Source: Dipteronia dyeriana (lineage: Eukaryota; Streptophyta; Magnoliopsida; Sapindales; Sapindaceae). Taken from it: 64,000 bases of DNA. Of this stretch, positions 10,776 through 22,290 are shown piece after piece. Position numbers and translations under genes: made by a program. The notes below the pieces were generated by a model that saw only the letters and a program-made list of their open reading frames with translations, did not search any database and had not been told where the DNA came from. The stretch lies in NCBI GenBank assembly GCA_032871835.1, contig CM065298.1, forward strand, positions 98,765,891 to 98,829,890. The letters run 5' to 3'. The stretch's first letter is position 1; each line of letters opens with the position of its first letter.

Positions 10776-11979
10776 TGATCGAGTCATGATAACACTATAT
10801 TTCAAGTCCCCCTTCCTATGCTTATTGACCAATTCTCGGGTAAAATCAAGTGTTTAATGGCTCGATTAAGTGTTTTTACAGGATTTTGTATTAGGGGTAT
10901 CATATGGGAGAAATGAGTGAAGTTAGGATCCAAAAGAGATGGAAAATGGAAACTTGGAAAAAAAGACACAAAGTGTTGTGGTCGTGATGAGTCGTCATGG
11001 AAGACCGTGACAAATCAGGCGACAGAAACTTTCCTATTCAGTATTGCTCAAGGTGTCGCTTGGAAAGAAAACACGGAATCGAAAAAGCGAAGTGTCACAG
11101 TCGTCATGTGGTTATGGACAACCGCGACATACAGGGAGGCGACAGTCCGCCAGCATGTGTTTCTAGGTTGATTCCTGACCTATTTTTTGACCCATATAAA
11201 TACCCATCTTAGATTCTGGTGATGTAACATTAGCCACACAAACCTTTGGACACCTTTACCTTTCCATCACCATCCTTAGACATTTTCATTCCTCCATCCA
11301 TCTTGGAACCTTGGAAAGCAAGATGAGGAAGCTTACAAATCAAGGAACCTCAAATGGCCAACTTGGGTTTTTTCTCTAACTCTTCTTTGTTTTATTTCTT
11401 TTCCTTGATGTGTAACTAATTTCTAAGTTAGGGGATTAATGTAACCGGTTGAACAACTCTTTGTAATCCTATAGAGTTATAGTTTTTAATTAAATTCATT
11501 GTTAGTCTCTTTTATTGAAATACTTGCTCTAATTCCTTTACTTATATTCAAATGAGACCTCAATGAATGTTTGTGTTAGGATTAATTTATACATGATGTT
11601 GATGGATTAGATGTGGGTGACCATCCCATTTAATCATTAACTACAAGCTTAATAATTGAGAAATGCATGACAATGCTATGTGTGATTTGGTTAGAGTTTT
11701 AATTAAAAATTAATTCTAACCATTGCTCATTACATGACCGTATGTGAGTAATGGGAAGGATAAGTGCTTCATGAAATAAACCCTATCAATTGGATTAAAG
11801 TGCTTTAATGAGACTTGTGGATTACATTGAGTAGTTTAATTAGATTGCATTGATTCCCTAGTTTTTCCCTCATATTCATATATTCGTGTGAGCTTTTGTG
11901 TTAATTAGTTTATTATATTTTTGCATATTAGTGAATTAAAATACCAACCCAAGACAAGCATTATGTTATATACTTTTAT

Positions 11980-12976
11980 CTGTAAATTGTTAAAAATAAC
12001 CATAACTATTATGAAAATTTTATTTTTAACCACATACGAAAATTTATTTGTTAATAGCTACTTTTTTGAGAAATTACTTGAATACTCCCATATAAAAACC
12101 ATCTCAAACATTTTCTCTCTCTTTTCCCTTTTTTTTTCTCTTCTTTCCTCTCTCTCTCTCTCCCCGAATCTCTGTCTCCAGTCGGCGGTGTGCCGGCGAA
12201 CCGTCGCCGACATCCTTGCGATGGCAGACGAACCGTCGCCGGCCCCTCTCTCTCTCACCCAACCCATGTTCTCTCTCCCAGCAGCTCTCTCTCTCTCTCT
12301 CTTCTTTCTCTCTCTCTCTCTCCTTCACTCACCTCTCTTTCTCTCTCCTTTCATTTCTCTCTCACACATCATCGATGGCTTACCGGAGTGCCGTTGTCTG
12401 GGCTTCACGACCGTCCAGCAATGCCATCGAGCTCCCCCTCCGCCGGTGAGTATATCTGCCGAAAAAAATGGAAGAAAACGAAATACCTAAAAACCCAGAA
12501 CATTTCAAGTTTGAACATTTCAAGTTAGTCAAGCTTTCAAGTTTCAACATTTCAATTTATGTAAGATTTCAAGTTTCAAAATTTAAAAACGAAAAACTTA
12601 AAAACCCAGAACATTTCAACTTTCAACTTTCAACTTTCAACTTTCAACTTTCAACTTTCAACTTTCAATTTAGTCAAAATTTCAAGTTTCAACATTTTAA
12701 TTTAAGCAAGATTTCAAGTTTCAAATTTTCATTTTTTAAAACATGATTTCAAGTTTCAAGTTCCTAGTCGTGATTTCAAGTTTGGTTCCAGATTTTAGTC
12801 ATGATTTCAAGTTTGTTTTTAGTTTTAAAGAAAAAATCAAATCCAGGGGTATTTTTATAATTTATGGACATACACTGATTTTTTTTTTAAAGTGGTTATT
12901 AATAAATAAAACTTCAAAAGTGGTTACAAACAAAAGTTTAATGTTTCTCATGGCTATTTTTGATTTTTTTTTTCTC
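11980..12976. mobile_element. Mutator-like element with GC-rich cargo
   Basis: It interrupts the LTR between two copies of the 9-bp TACTTTTAT (11971-11979 and 12977-12985), while the 5' LTR has that site once and uninterrupted. Its ends are imperfect long inverted repeats: TTAAAAATAACCATA near the left end pairs with TATGGCTATTTTTGA-type sequence at the right. No transposase is present. The interior has CT-rich runs (12115-12360), two GC-rich blocks with GCCGGCGAACCGTCGCCG-type sequence (12180-12260) and GGCTTACCGGAGTGCCG onward (12376-12455), then a TTTCAACT minisatellite (about 12616-12670). The 9-bp duplication points to the Mutator superfamily; the GC-rich interior could be captured gene sequence. 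Confidence 0.75.
12616..12670. repeat. TTTCAACT-type minisatellite
   Basis: At least seven copies of a 7-bp unit (TTTCAAC) occur in a row, in a wider region of TTTCAAGT variants from 12505 to 12815. The open reading frames across it are by-products of the repeat. Confidence 0.85.
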
Positions 12977-13347
12977 TACTTTTATTGCATCTAGTTAGGT
13001 TAGTTGAGTTAATTATTTTCAACTACTTTGAATCACCGATCCCAGTGATTGAACATATCTTTTAAATTGAGTAAGATAAAAAATACTGCAATCAATCAAC
13101 TTGACATCTGATAAGTCACAAAACGCATCGTTTAGGTAAGTGAGGCAAATCAACTGTTGGAGCATTGTTGTTGGGCTTATTGGGCTTCATCTGGATTGGG
13201 CTACAGATGATTTGAGATGGACTAAATCATCACAAATCCCATCTTAGTTCACTGAAGTCATATAACAGATCAAGCACTTTAACCTGGCTCAAAGACACAC
13301 ACACATAAACAAACAAGTTAACCATAATCACCTATTTTCAGTAAGTT

Positions 13348-13968
13348 CTAGCAATGCTTAAACTTACTATAGGGAACTTCCTTGGTTCCCATATCAGATG
13401 GATTTTCCTCAATAGGAATATTATCTATCTCAATGTGACTTTCAGAGATTTTATCTCTAATAAAGTGATATTTAACTTCTATGTGTTTAGTTCTCTCATG
13501 AAATACAGGATTCTTGCACAAGTGTAAGGCACTTTGGCTATCAATATATATAACTGCCTTACCACTAAATACATTGATTTCACCTAAGAGATCTTGAAGC
13601 CATATGGCTTCCTTGATTGCCTTTGTGACAAAAATATATTCTGCTTCTGTAGTGGACAAAGTCATAACAGATTGCAGCTGACTTTCCCAGCTCACATAGC
13701 AGCCAGTGATAGTAAAAAAATATGAGGAGATGGATCTTCTCTTGTCTCTATCACCTGTATAATTTGAGTCTACATAATCAATACGGTCAATAACAGAATT
13801 AACACATTCATACACAAGCCCAACTGAAGTAGTGGAGCTGATGTATCTCAAAAGCCACATCATGGCATTCCAATGGCCCTTTCCAAGATTTTCCATATAT
13901 CTAGATATAACACTAATAACATGTGCTAAATCTATTAGATTTTTGGTTTGTGTTGGCAATAATTCCAT
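13348..13968 (-). pseudogene. Ty1/copia RNase H, 3' end of pol
   Basis: An open frame of about 200 codons covers the C-terminal end of a copia polyprotein. It starts within the LAHVISVISRYMENLGKGHW block at the RT/RNase H junction and continues with TGDRDKRRS, LSTTEAEY and DSQSALHL near the catalytic positions, then RTKHIEVKYHFIR. Everything upstream (gag, protease, integrase, most of RT) is missing beyond about 13940. Downstream on the minus strand comes about 200 bp of untranslated sequence and then probable LTR sequence that the Athila-like element has split. It is a fragment with no start of its own. Confidence 0.85.
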
Positions 13969-13989
13969 TTCAAAAGGTTATTTCACTTG

Positions 13990-16900
13990 TATTAATTTAT
14001 TTGTCTTAGGTTGACGATGATTCAAGCTTCAAAGATTATATGGCAACTCATCAAGGTAAGTTTAAGTCTTCAAAGGGAAATGCACTTCATTGTTCGACAA
14101 AGGTATACTTAAGACCTCATTTCTCTTACAAGCTTAGGCACATACACATAATTCATTAATATTTATCCCTGCATCGTTTTGCTCATTTAGTATAACACAT
14201 TTACACACGTGATATTGAATGCTCATGCATTGGTGCTAAAATTGTCTTGTTGGATAGCTTGCATGATTATGGACTTTGTCCAAGTGAAACATTCTTGTGT
14301 GATATATGTTTGTATGTTTATGTAACATAGATCTTGGACTTGAATTTGGTATAACATTGTTCCTTATTGAGTTCTAATCATTTATGTTACTCATACTTTT
14401 GTTTTGAGTTCTGAGTCAAGAGTTACGAAACTTTTCAGTCATGTTGCATGCCTTGTCTTCATCTTTATGTATCGAGTCAAATTATTATTTTCTGGTCTAA
14501 ATTTCGTAGTTGTCCATGTGCGTGAGAGAGTCTCGATTTGTAATCAGTAAACAGATTCAAACTCAGAGTTCGAAGGTCGGAGAACAGTCGAAGAACGTAG
14601 ATGAGCACACGGGAGAAAGCCGGCAGCCAAGAGGCCACTAAGCCTCCCCCTGAGATGGTGTGTGGTCATCTTGAGAAGCAAGGCTCGCTACCCCGAGATG
14701 CCCACGCGCCATCTCGGGGAAGGAATTGTCTTGGAGGGCAATTTGTCTTTTCACTCATTTCTTCCCTCTCTTTTAAATATCTCTTCTCTCTTTCATTTTC
14801 ATTCTAAGAAGCAAATTTGAAAATTTACGCGGAATTCTCTCTACATTTTCTCACATTCCAAACACTATATCTTCTTTGTTTGAACTCCGATTCATTCGAT
14901 TCGAATTTGAAAATGTTCATTCTTCAATTCTATATCTCTTTCAAGAAGTTTTGAGAAGTTTGAATTGTTGTTTCTGGTGGCTACACACATATAAACGAGA
15001 CCACACAAATTTTACTAAGGTATTGATTTTCATCTTGAATTTTGTTTCTAAACTTGATCAATCACTATGGGTTTTCTTCTTCACTACTTGCATGTATATT
15101 GTGATTAGTTTAATTAGAGTTTTGAACTCTTTTGAAGCTATATTGAATCTTAATTGAAATCATACATGTTGAATTAAGTTGTTGTTTAAGCTTATATTTT
15201 CACATGTTTGTGATTGTATTTTGTTAGCTTTTCATAACTCAGTTGAGTAATGTTACGAGTCATAATGTATTATTTGTTTATATATATATAATCAATTTTT
15301 TTTTTTAATTTTAAATGGGTCACGTGCCTCACTTTATCTACACGTGGATCCGTCCCTCCTTGCATGTAAGAATGTGAATGGGCAAAGATATACTTTGAGA
15401 GTTGAGATAATATTATTATATTATTAAAGTTATTGGTTTATTTTTATTATTTTCATTTAAAAAAATGTGAGTAGGTGATAAACTATTAGTATGGTTTCAC
15501 TTCCACCACTAATAAAGAAATATAAAATTAAAAGTAAAGGAAAACAATTTTAAAAAATTAACCGTTTACCAATCTATTTAGGTGCCGTTTAGACCTTCTA
15601 TGCACTAAACATTGATCTACAGTCTGATTAGCCCATAAAGTCTACTAGAACATCAATGGATATATCATATATGTAGTATAAATAAAATTCAAAATGAATA
15701 CTGTACCAAAAATAAAATTCAAAATAAATAATATTCAAATATTAGGTCTTCATATATTACAAAATAATACAAATACACTATACATATCTAAAAATATATA
15801 TACATGATATAATAATTCTCTAGATATATTATTATTTTATTATTATTATTATTATTAGATCGGTCCGGATCTTTTTTTCTTTTCTTTTTTAAGATCTAAT
15901 AAAAGAAAAACCCTAACGAACAGAGTCCGTGGGAACCTAACACGAGCCACAATAGCTCACCTAAATGTCCATCGAAAATGTTCAATCATCAATGACATTA
16001 TAGTTATATGTGATTTGAGGGTGGTGGCCCATTTTCATTTTTGTTCTGACAAAGTGGTCCAAAATCATGTTGGGTGGATATTTTAATAAATGCAATTGAA
16101 AAAATGCTTTCAAAATAATCCAAAATTGTGTCGGGTAGATATTTTGTTTCTTTTTTTTTGTTCTTGTGTTTTTTTAAGTATCATGTAAGTTAGATTAGAG
16201 AGTTAGGAACTCGTACATTTTCAAATTAGTGTGGACTTCTCACAAATTAGTGTGTTTTTACAATTGTTTTGCGGACATGTTGTAATAAATTGGTACCCTT
16301 TTACAATTTTCATCGTAAGGATATATCGATAAACGACATAACAGGGTTTTTATGACAATTTTCCAAGTCTACAAATGTCATTTTTCTTAAGTGAACAGCG
16401 GCTCAAAAAGAGGCATACGTGGTTTAACATGACAATACATATCACCCCAATTCCAATTTTATATGAGGATAAATGGATAATCATACACTTCAAATCAATG
16501 AAGATATCGTGTACACCACTAATAAAAATCATGAAAATGGATAATATTCAAATATTAGATCATCATATATTAACAAGACGAAGCAATCATCAATCATGTG
16601 ATAAATATCCCATGATCAGCACATATTAACAAACAGAAATCGACGATCTTTCTGAGTACAAAAAGACAAAAGAGTCACAATAATATTTTTCGTTACACGA
16701 TCATGGTGGGGTGCGTTCGGTGGACGGAATAGCGTGGGATCAAAATCATAAGAAACTGTTTGATTTTATACCCTCAACTAGGTTTGTCTCGTATGAAAAA
16801 GACATTTTTACTCTTGGAACTTCTAAAAATTACAAAAATACCAATGATCGTCTCTACCTCTCTTCCTTCTCTCTTTTGGCCGCCGGCAAGGATCAAAGAC

Positions 16901-17843
16901 ATCCCTCTCAAATTCCTTTCTCTCTCTGATTTCGTCCAACCAAGAATACCATATGGATGTTCAGTGTTTGGTTTTGTTTTATTTATTTTTTTCCAGTTTT
17001 CTTCCATTTTTCTTTTTCTTTTTCTTCTAATTTTCTTCCAGATTTCTTTCAATTTTCTTTTTGTTTTCTATCTCACATGTTGGGCTTCGTTTGGTTTAGG
17101 TGAAAATGAAAGAAAAAACGGAGGTGGGTGTTTTTGAGATTAAAAATAAGTCTTGAGATTTTTTGTTTGTTTGGTGGGTGGAGATCTCTAATTGGGATTT
17201 TGAGTTTTTGTGTTTTTGTTTAAGAATGAAGAAGAAGATGATGTAATTGTTGATTGAGTAAAAAAATTAAGATGATGGTTGAAGAAAAAGAAATTTGAAA
17301 TTTGAGATTTTGATGAACTGGTAGAGATGTTGACTTGTTGCGATTCAATTTTATTAATTTTGTTGTTGTTGCTGTATTGATCTGGTATTTGTGTGGTGGA
17401 CTGGTGGGAGACTGGGAGTTAGACAAATCTCATCGGCCATCGACATCAAAAAAATTATGGTCGAGCACAACTAATTCTAATTTTGTTAATTTTATTTTTA
17501 ATGTTTTTCTATTTAACACAATTAATTACTTCAAAAAAAATTCCTTCATTTGATGATGACGACCGATGTGATCTGGTTGACTGGTTCCCAGATCTTACCC
17601 ATCCGAAAAACCAAAACTAGAAATTATTTTTCCAGTTTTTTTAATCATTAAAGTCTTTAGAATTAATATATATACTCTCATCATTTCAATATCTTATATT
17701 GTTTAATCACATCACAGTCGTATCAAGTATATAATAATACTGTTAATAATTTTAAAACAATTTAAATAAAGGAATGTATGTCCTGTAACGTTCCGTCTAT
17801 ATTAAATTGAATATTTTATCTTGATTTATTACGGTCATAATAG
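13990..17843. other. AT-rich non-coding region
   Basis: I see no gene. The part at 14590-14880 stands out: it is GC-rich, carries a perfect stem CCCCGAGATG / CATCTCGGGG (14691-14719) and then a TTTAAATATC box and CT-rich leader, so it may be a fragment of a retrotransposon LTR or leader. An (ATT)n run is at about 15829-15857. Short related phrases recur near 15720-15780 and 16535-16575, suggesting decayed dispersed repeats. Confidence 0.5.
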
Positions 17844-19320
17844 GTTCCGTTTGGCTAAGCTTATTGAAAGCTTAAAAGCCCTTTGAATCTCAAAAGCAAC
17901 TTTAAACCTGTTTGAATGTTCCATGATAAGTGTTTTTCAAAATTAAAAACTCTTTTAATAAAAGTCAAGTTTAACTAGTTTGGACTAAAAGAGCTTACAG
18001 AAAAACAAGGAAGCTAAAATGAAGCTTAATGAAACATTTTTAATGACGGATTTACCCTATGTAGGTATTAATAACAAATGAATAATTTCAATTGTATCCT
18101 ATCTCATTGCTCTAACACATACAAACGTGATTTTCTCCTTTTTCAGATGAACCCTAACTGTGATTTTTTATGTCTTCAAATCCTTTCAAATGGTTTGTGT
18201 TTTTAAAACAATCAACCAAATTTCCTTGAAAACCTATCGACTCTCACCGGGTAAACTCCACCATTGATAGGATTTTGAAGAACTAAGCATCAACTCTTCT
18301 CTTTTGCTCCGAAAAAATCCATTCAACCAAGTAAGTATTCGATGATTATCTCTGCTTCTAGTTTTTGTAGTTTATCTTGTTTGACTAAATGTTTGTATTT
18401 GGAAAGTTAGATTTAAAGTGCAATAATTGACCTCAAATTTCTCTGAAAATTTTCAATTGTTTGTTTGAATTTTTACATGCAGCGTTTGTGTTTATTTCTA
18501 GGTGTTTGAAAAAGGGTTCTGGGTGGTTTGGCATTTGAATGTGGGTTTTTGTTGCTGTAAATGCAATTTGGTATTGATGAGAATCGGATTTGGTTTATAC
18601 AGATGAAATGGGTTTCTATTTTGGTGCCATACTGCCATTTTTTTGGTTTGTTTAGAGTTGGGTTTTTAGATTAAGATCCAATTTTGATTCTATTTTTTGT
18701 AGGACGTGTTTGACTAAAATTTTGTATTTAGAAAGTTGGATTTCCTGTCCAAATCCTCCTTCAGGCACATATAGTGTTTTGTTGTGATAATGATATATAA
18801 GGTCCAGCAGCTAAGCTAGTATACCTACTATACCTCCTCTGCTCAACCTCAAATATCCACAAATTGCATCAACTCCTAACAATGCTAGCTCCAAATATAC
18901 CAAGCTTATGATGACTTTAATACAAAAGATATTACTTCCCTGTCTAACACTCTAACTCAATTACCTTGTAGGTTATCCCAAACACACAATTAAATCAACT
19001 TAACTGAAGACATACAAGCTAGTAAGAAAGGACCATTATGCTGCTAGTTAATTTTTTTTTTCTTGGCATTCTAGTGTCATGTCTCCTCTGTTATCCTTGA
19101 TTTCTTGGCTTTTGTTGCTTGTCATTGTGGGCCTTGGCTGCCTGGTTTGGTGGCCCTTGTGTTTTTAATATCTTGTTTGTTTGTTATATACACAAATCTT
19201 GTATGTTTGTAATATTATTGTGAAGTTGTTGTGTTCTTAATATCCTGTGTGTTTGTTATATACACAAATTCTTATATGTTTGTAATATCATTGTGAAGTC
19301 GTGTGTGTGTGGTATTGTGA

Positions 19321-19378
<58 letters not shown>
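19321..19378. repeat. (TA)n-(GA)n microsatellite
   Basis: A TA run of about 45 bp passes into a short GA run, in the leader upstream of the Harbinger ORF1. Confidence 0.9.
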
Positions 19379-19379
<1 letters not shown>

Positions 19380-19517
19380 TAGGTAGAATATATATGAATG
19401 ATTTTTGGTGTGTAAATTAAAAACTCAAATTCATAAACTTTTAATTTTTCATAATATACCTATTTAATACTTCTAAGTCTAATTTCCTTTTTTTTTTAAA
19501 TTATAATTTTAAAGTAG

Positions 19518-20474
19518 ATGGCAAATGACAGCACACAAGGAAAATCAAAAGCGGTGTGGGATCCTCGAACACATGAGATTTGGATTGATTTGGCTATAGA
19601 ACAAGTTAGGGCCGGGAATAGAAATGAATCACATTTGAGCAAACAAGGTTGGAATTTTTTATTGAAAACTTTAGCAATTCGACGGGTAGAAAATATGATC
19701 GAAAGCAATTAAAGAATCATTGGGACATTGTGAAAAAAGATTGGCAATTTTGGGATTCATTGGTAAGAGGAGAGACCCGGACTCGGTTGGGACATGGAAA
19801 TACAAACTATTGATGCTTCAAGCGAGTGGTGGGAAGCAAAGTTACAAGTATGTGTCAACACAAAATATATTTATTATTATTATTTGATTATAACTTCTTG
19901 AAAGAACTTAAAAATTATAACAGAAATATCCAGAAGCTTCTAAATTTCGCTTGAAAGGTTTGGAACATTCATTCAAGTTAGATGAATTGTTTCAAGATGT
20001 TACAGCTACAGGAGCTAGGGCTTGGGCACCAACTTCCAGTTTAATGCCTCCTATGTATACAACATCTACGGAGGATAATGTTGATGCAACTAATAGTTTG
20101 GATTCTGAAGAAGCTAATCATGGTAAAGAATTAGAATGTAGCAAGCGAAAAGAGAAAACACTTCAACCAAATAGGAAAAAATTCAAGAAAGGGAAGAAAA
20201 AAAATAATTCTACAACATCTAAGTTATCCAAGCAACTTGAGGAACTTTGTGAGAGTGTTAAGAATAGGAATTCATCTATACAAACCGAAGGCCACCTGGT
20301 TGTAGTGTTCAAGAGGTTGTTGAGAAGTTATCTACTCTTCCAGAATGTGAACCAATGAGTCCTCTATTCAAGTTTGGTATTAGCTTGTTCATAAAGAAAG
20401 CAAATAGAGAGATTTTCATTGCTTTGAAGGAACCTGCATACCAAATTCAATGGTTAAAATATCAACAATATTGA
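19518..20474 (+). pseudogene. Harbinger ORF1, Myb/SANT-like DNA-binding protein, broken
   Basis: In PIF/Harbinger elements ORF1 is a DNA-binding partner that brings the transposase to the ends and into the nucleus. Exon 1 (19518-19847) begins MANDSTQGKSK and carries the trihelix/Myb-like pattern W.P..HE.W.DL, then out of frame KQLKNHWDIVKKDW, then EWWEAKLQ. A 76-bp intron (19848-19923, GTATGT...CAG) leads to exon 2, which opens KYPEASKFR and contains a Lys-rich tract (about 20140-20210) and the C-terminal PLFKFGISLF...KYQQY block. Frameshifts lie near 19683, 19790 and 20300. The likely 5' leader intron starts with GTAAGT near 18330 and ends at AG just before the ATG. Confidence 0.75.
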
Positions 20475-20570
20475 ATATAAAGAAAATGAATGGGTGGTGA
20501 AGAAAAATGACACTTTTGTACAATTAATGTCATATTTTACCAAGAACTAATCTTTTGATATACTTTTTGA

Positions 20571-22290
20571 ATATGTCTCCCATAGAGATTCCTCAAGTTT
20601 ATATTCCAAAAGAAAAGGAAGATAAAAAAATAAAATCCAAGGTACCCGAACCCATAATTTTTGCTCTTCCCTGATCCTACCGGCATTGAGAAATGTTTTG
20701 ACCATCTATTAGACGAAAAAGATTTGATAAAAGCCCTAGAAGAAAGGCTTAAAAATTTATCAAAACCAGAAATCCAAACCTTAGAAAAAACCCTTAAATA
20801 CCCATCTAGTGAAGAAGAATTTGATAGTATGGTTCAAAGGATAACATCTACTGACAAAGCTGATAGTCATAATTACACCAGATATTATCAAAACACAAAA
20901 CCTTATTACCCTAGAACTATCCCTCCAAATTTACAATATGAAGAGATTGTCCCTTACAGAGCTTACACTGGTAATGCATGTTATCAATTTAACATTGATG
21001 GTTCATCAAAATACCAGATCATCACAGTTCTTAGACAAATACATACTATAGGATATATTTATATTAAAAAATAAAATATGACTCATGTTGATGTTGTTAC
21101 TTCTTTTGCAACGGGATTTGAAGGCCAATTGTTTGGTTGGTGGTCCCATACTCTCAGTCTAAATGCCAGAACCACTATCATAAATCATACCAAAGAAATA
21201 ATCATGACTATCCTCACCAGAACCTCTACTGATCCTGCATCATTTATACCTTCTACGTATACCACTACTACCACATCCCAACCAGACGGTATTGATGTTT
21301 TATGTTATACCATATTAATACATTTTGTAGGAAACCCTAATAGACTCCAAGGAAAAGAATTTTCTAAACTCCAAAAACTTAAGTGTAAAAAACTTAGTGA
21401 TTTCAAATGGTACAAAGATATATTCCTGACCAGAGTTCTCCAACGTACTGATAATGTCAATTCTTATTGGAAAAAAAAGTTCATATCAGGATTACCTACG
21501 CTTTTTTCTACTAAAGTTAGAGACAAAATGGTAGAACAAATGAGAGTTTCTGATTGGTCTCAAATAGATCTTAACACTTGGACTTATGGAGAAATCATAG
21601 CCACTATTAATATAGTTGCCTTACAACTGTGTAATGACATCAGACTTAAAAGCCAAATGAAAAAAAAAAATTAACTACCAAAAAGGAACTTGGTTCATGG
21701 TGTGAACAATTTGGGTTTGATAAAGTTTCTAATTCTAGAAAAAGAAGATTTTCTAAAGAAATCAATACATACAAAATGAACAATACAGAGCAAAGAAAAA
21801 TTACATACCTAGGGGAAAATACATACAAAGAAAAACTGCTAACTATTTTTCAGATCCTAAAAAATAATATGAAAAGAAAAGACAAAGAGAAAGTTCTAAA
21901 AAAATTAAAAAAATCTATGAAATATTTCAAGTGTGGTAAAGAATGACACTATTACAATAAATGTCTCGAATTAAAAAACAAAATCAGAAGTCTTGATATA
22001 GAAGATAATACTAAAGATAAAATACTTCAAATTCTTTAAGAAAACTCTGATTTCAATGTCGAAATATCCAGCTCTTCAGATGATGAAGACCTAGTTTTAG
22101 GGGATTCTTCAGATGAAACCTCTTCTAGCTCTTCTGATTCTAATCCTAGTATACAATCTTGCGTTTGCAAGGAAATCAATGCCTTAGACAAACATGATTA
22201 TTCCCTTATTATTAGCATGATTGATAATATAGAAAACCCTATACAAAAAGCAAAACATATTAGCCAAGTACAACATAAAATTTCTACATA
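20571..22290 (+). pseudogene. Pararetroviral gag/coat-like region with zinc knuckle, broken
   Basis: The frame opens at ATG 20571, shifts near 20660, runs to a stop near 21074, resumes at 21078 and stays open to 21674. The second segment has the FEGQLFGWW block and a Trp/Lys-rich middle typical of the capsid-like part of these polyproteins. Near 21923-21966 is a knuckle of the C-x2-C-x4-H-x4-C type in which the first Cys is Tyr and a TGA replaces the residue before His. A Ser/Asp-rich acidic segment follows (about 22050-22150). Multiple stops occur after 21674. Confidence 0.6.

Larger units (their letters stand above)
10776..13094 (+). repeat. 3' LTR of the Athila-like element, enlarged by an insertion
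   Basis: This matches 245-1539 outside 11980-12976. It begins TGATCGAGTC and ends CAATCA, followed by the ATCAA target duplication. A TATAAATA box is at 11195-11202, the same place as in the 5' LTR. Confidence 0.88.
240..13099 (+). mobile_element. Athila-like Ty3/gypsy retrotransposon, pol-less, with nested insertions
   Basis: Two long direct repeats (245-1539 and 10776-13094) are bounded by identical 5-bp flanks ATCAA (240-244 and 13095-13099), so both ends of one insertion are present. A degraded tRNA-Asp-type primer site follows the first LTR and a G-rich polypurine tract precedes the second. Internally, in order: Athila-type gag, a coiled-coil ORF, a conserved non-coding box, an ORF in the env-like position, and a long 3' non-coding region with two polypurine-like tracts. 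No protease, reverse transcriptase, RNase H or integrase could be found, so it would depend on a relative for movement. Stops and frameshifts show that it is old. Nested in it are a SIRE-like LTR (6774-8694) and a Mutator-like element (11980-12976). Confidence 0.85.

Noticed and set aside
12058..12528. Overlapping Arg/Glu- and Ser/Leu-rich frames in the Mutator-like element
   Set aside because: They follow CT/GA-rich low-complexity DNA on both strands. The GC-rich blocks are interesting as possible cargo, but no protein family is recognisable.
16375..17426. Several 60-125 codon frames on both strands
   Set aside because: AT-rich sequence with no domain, splice or codon support; they overlap one another in opposite directions.
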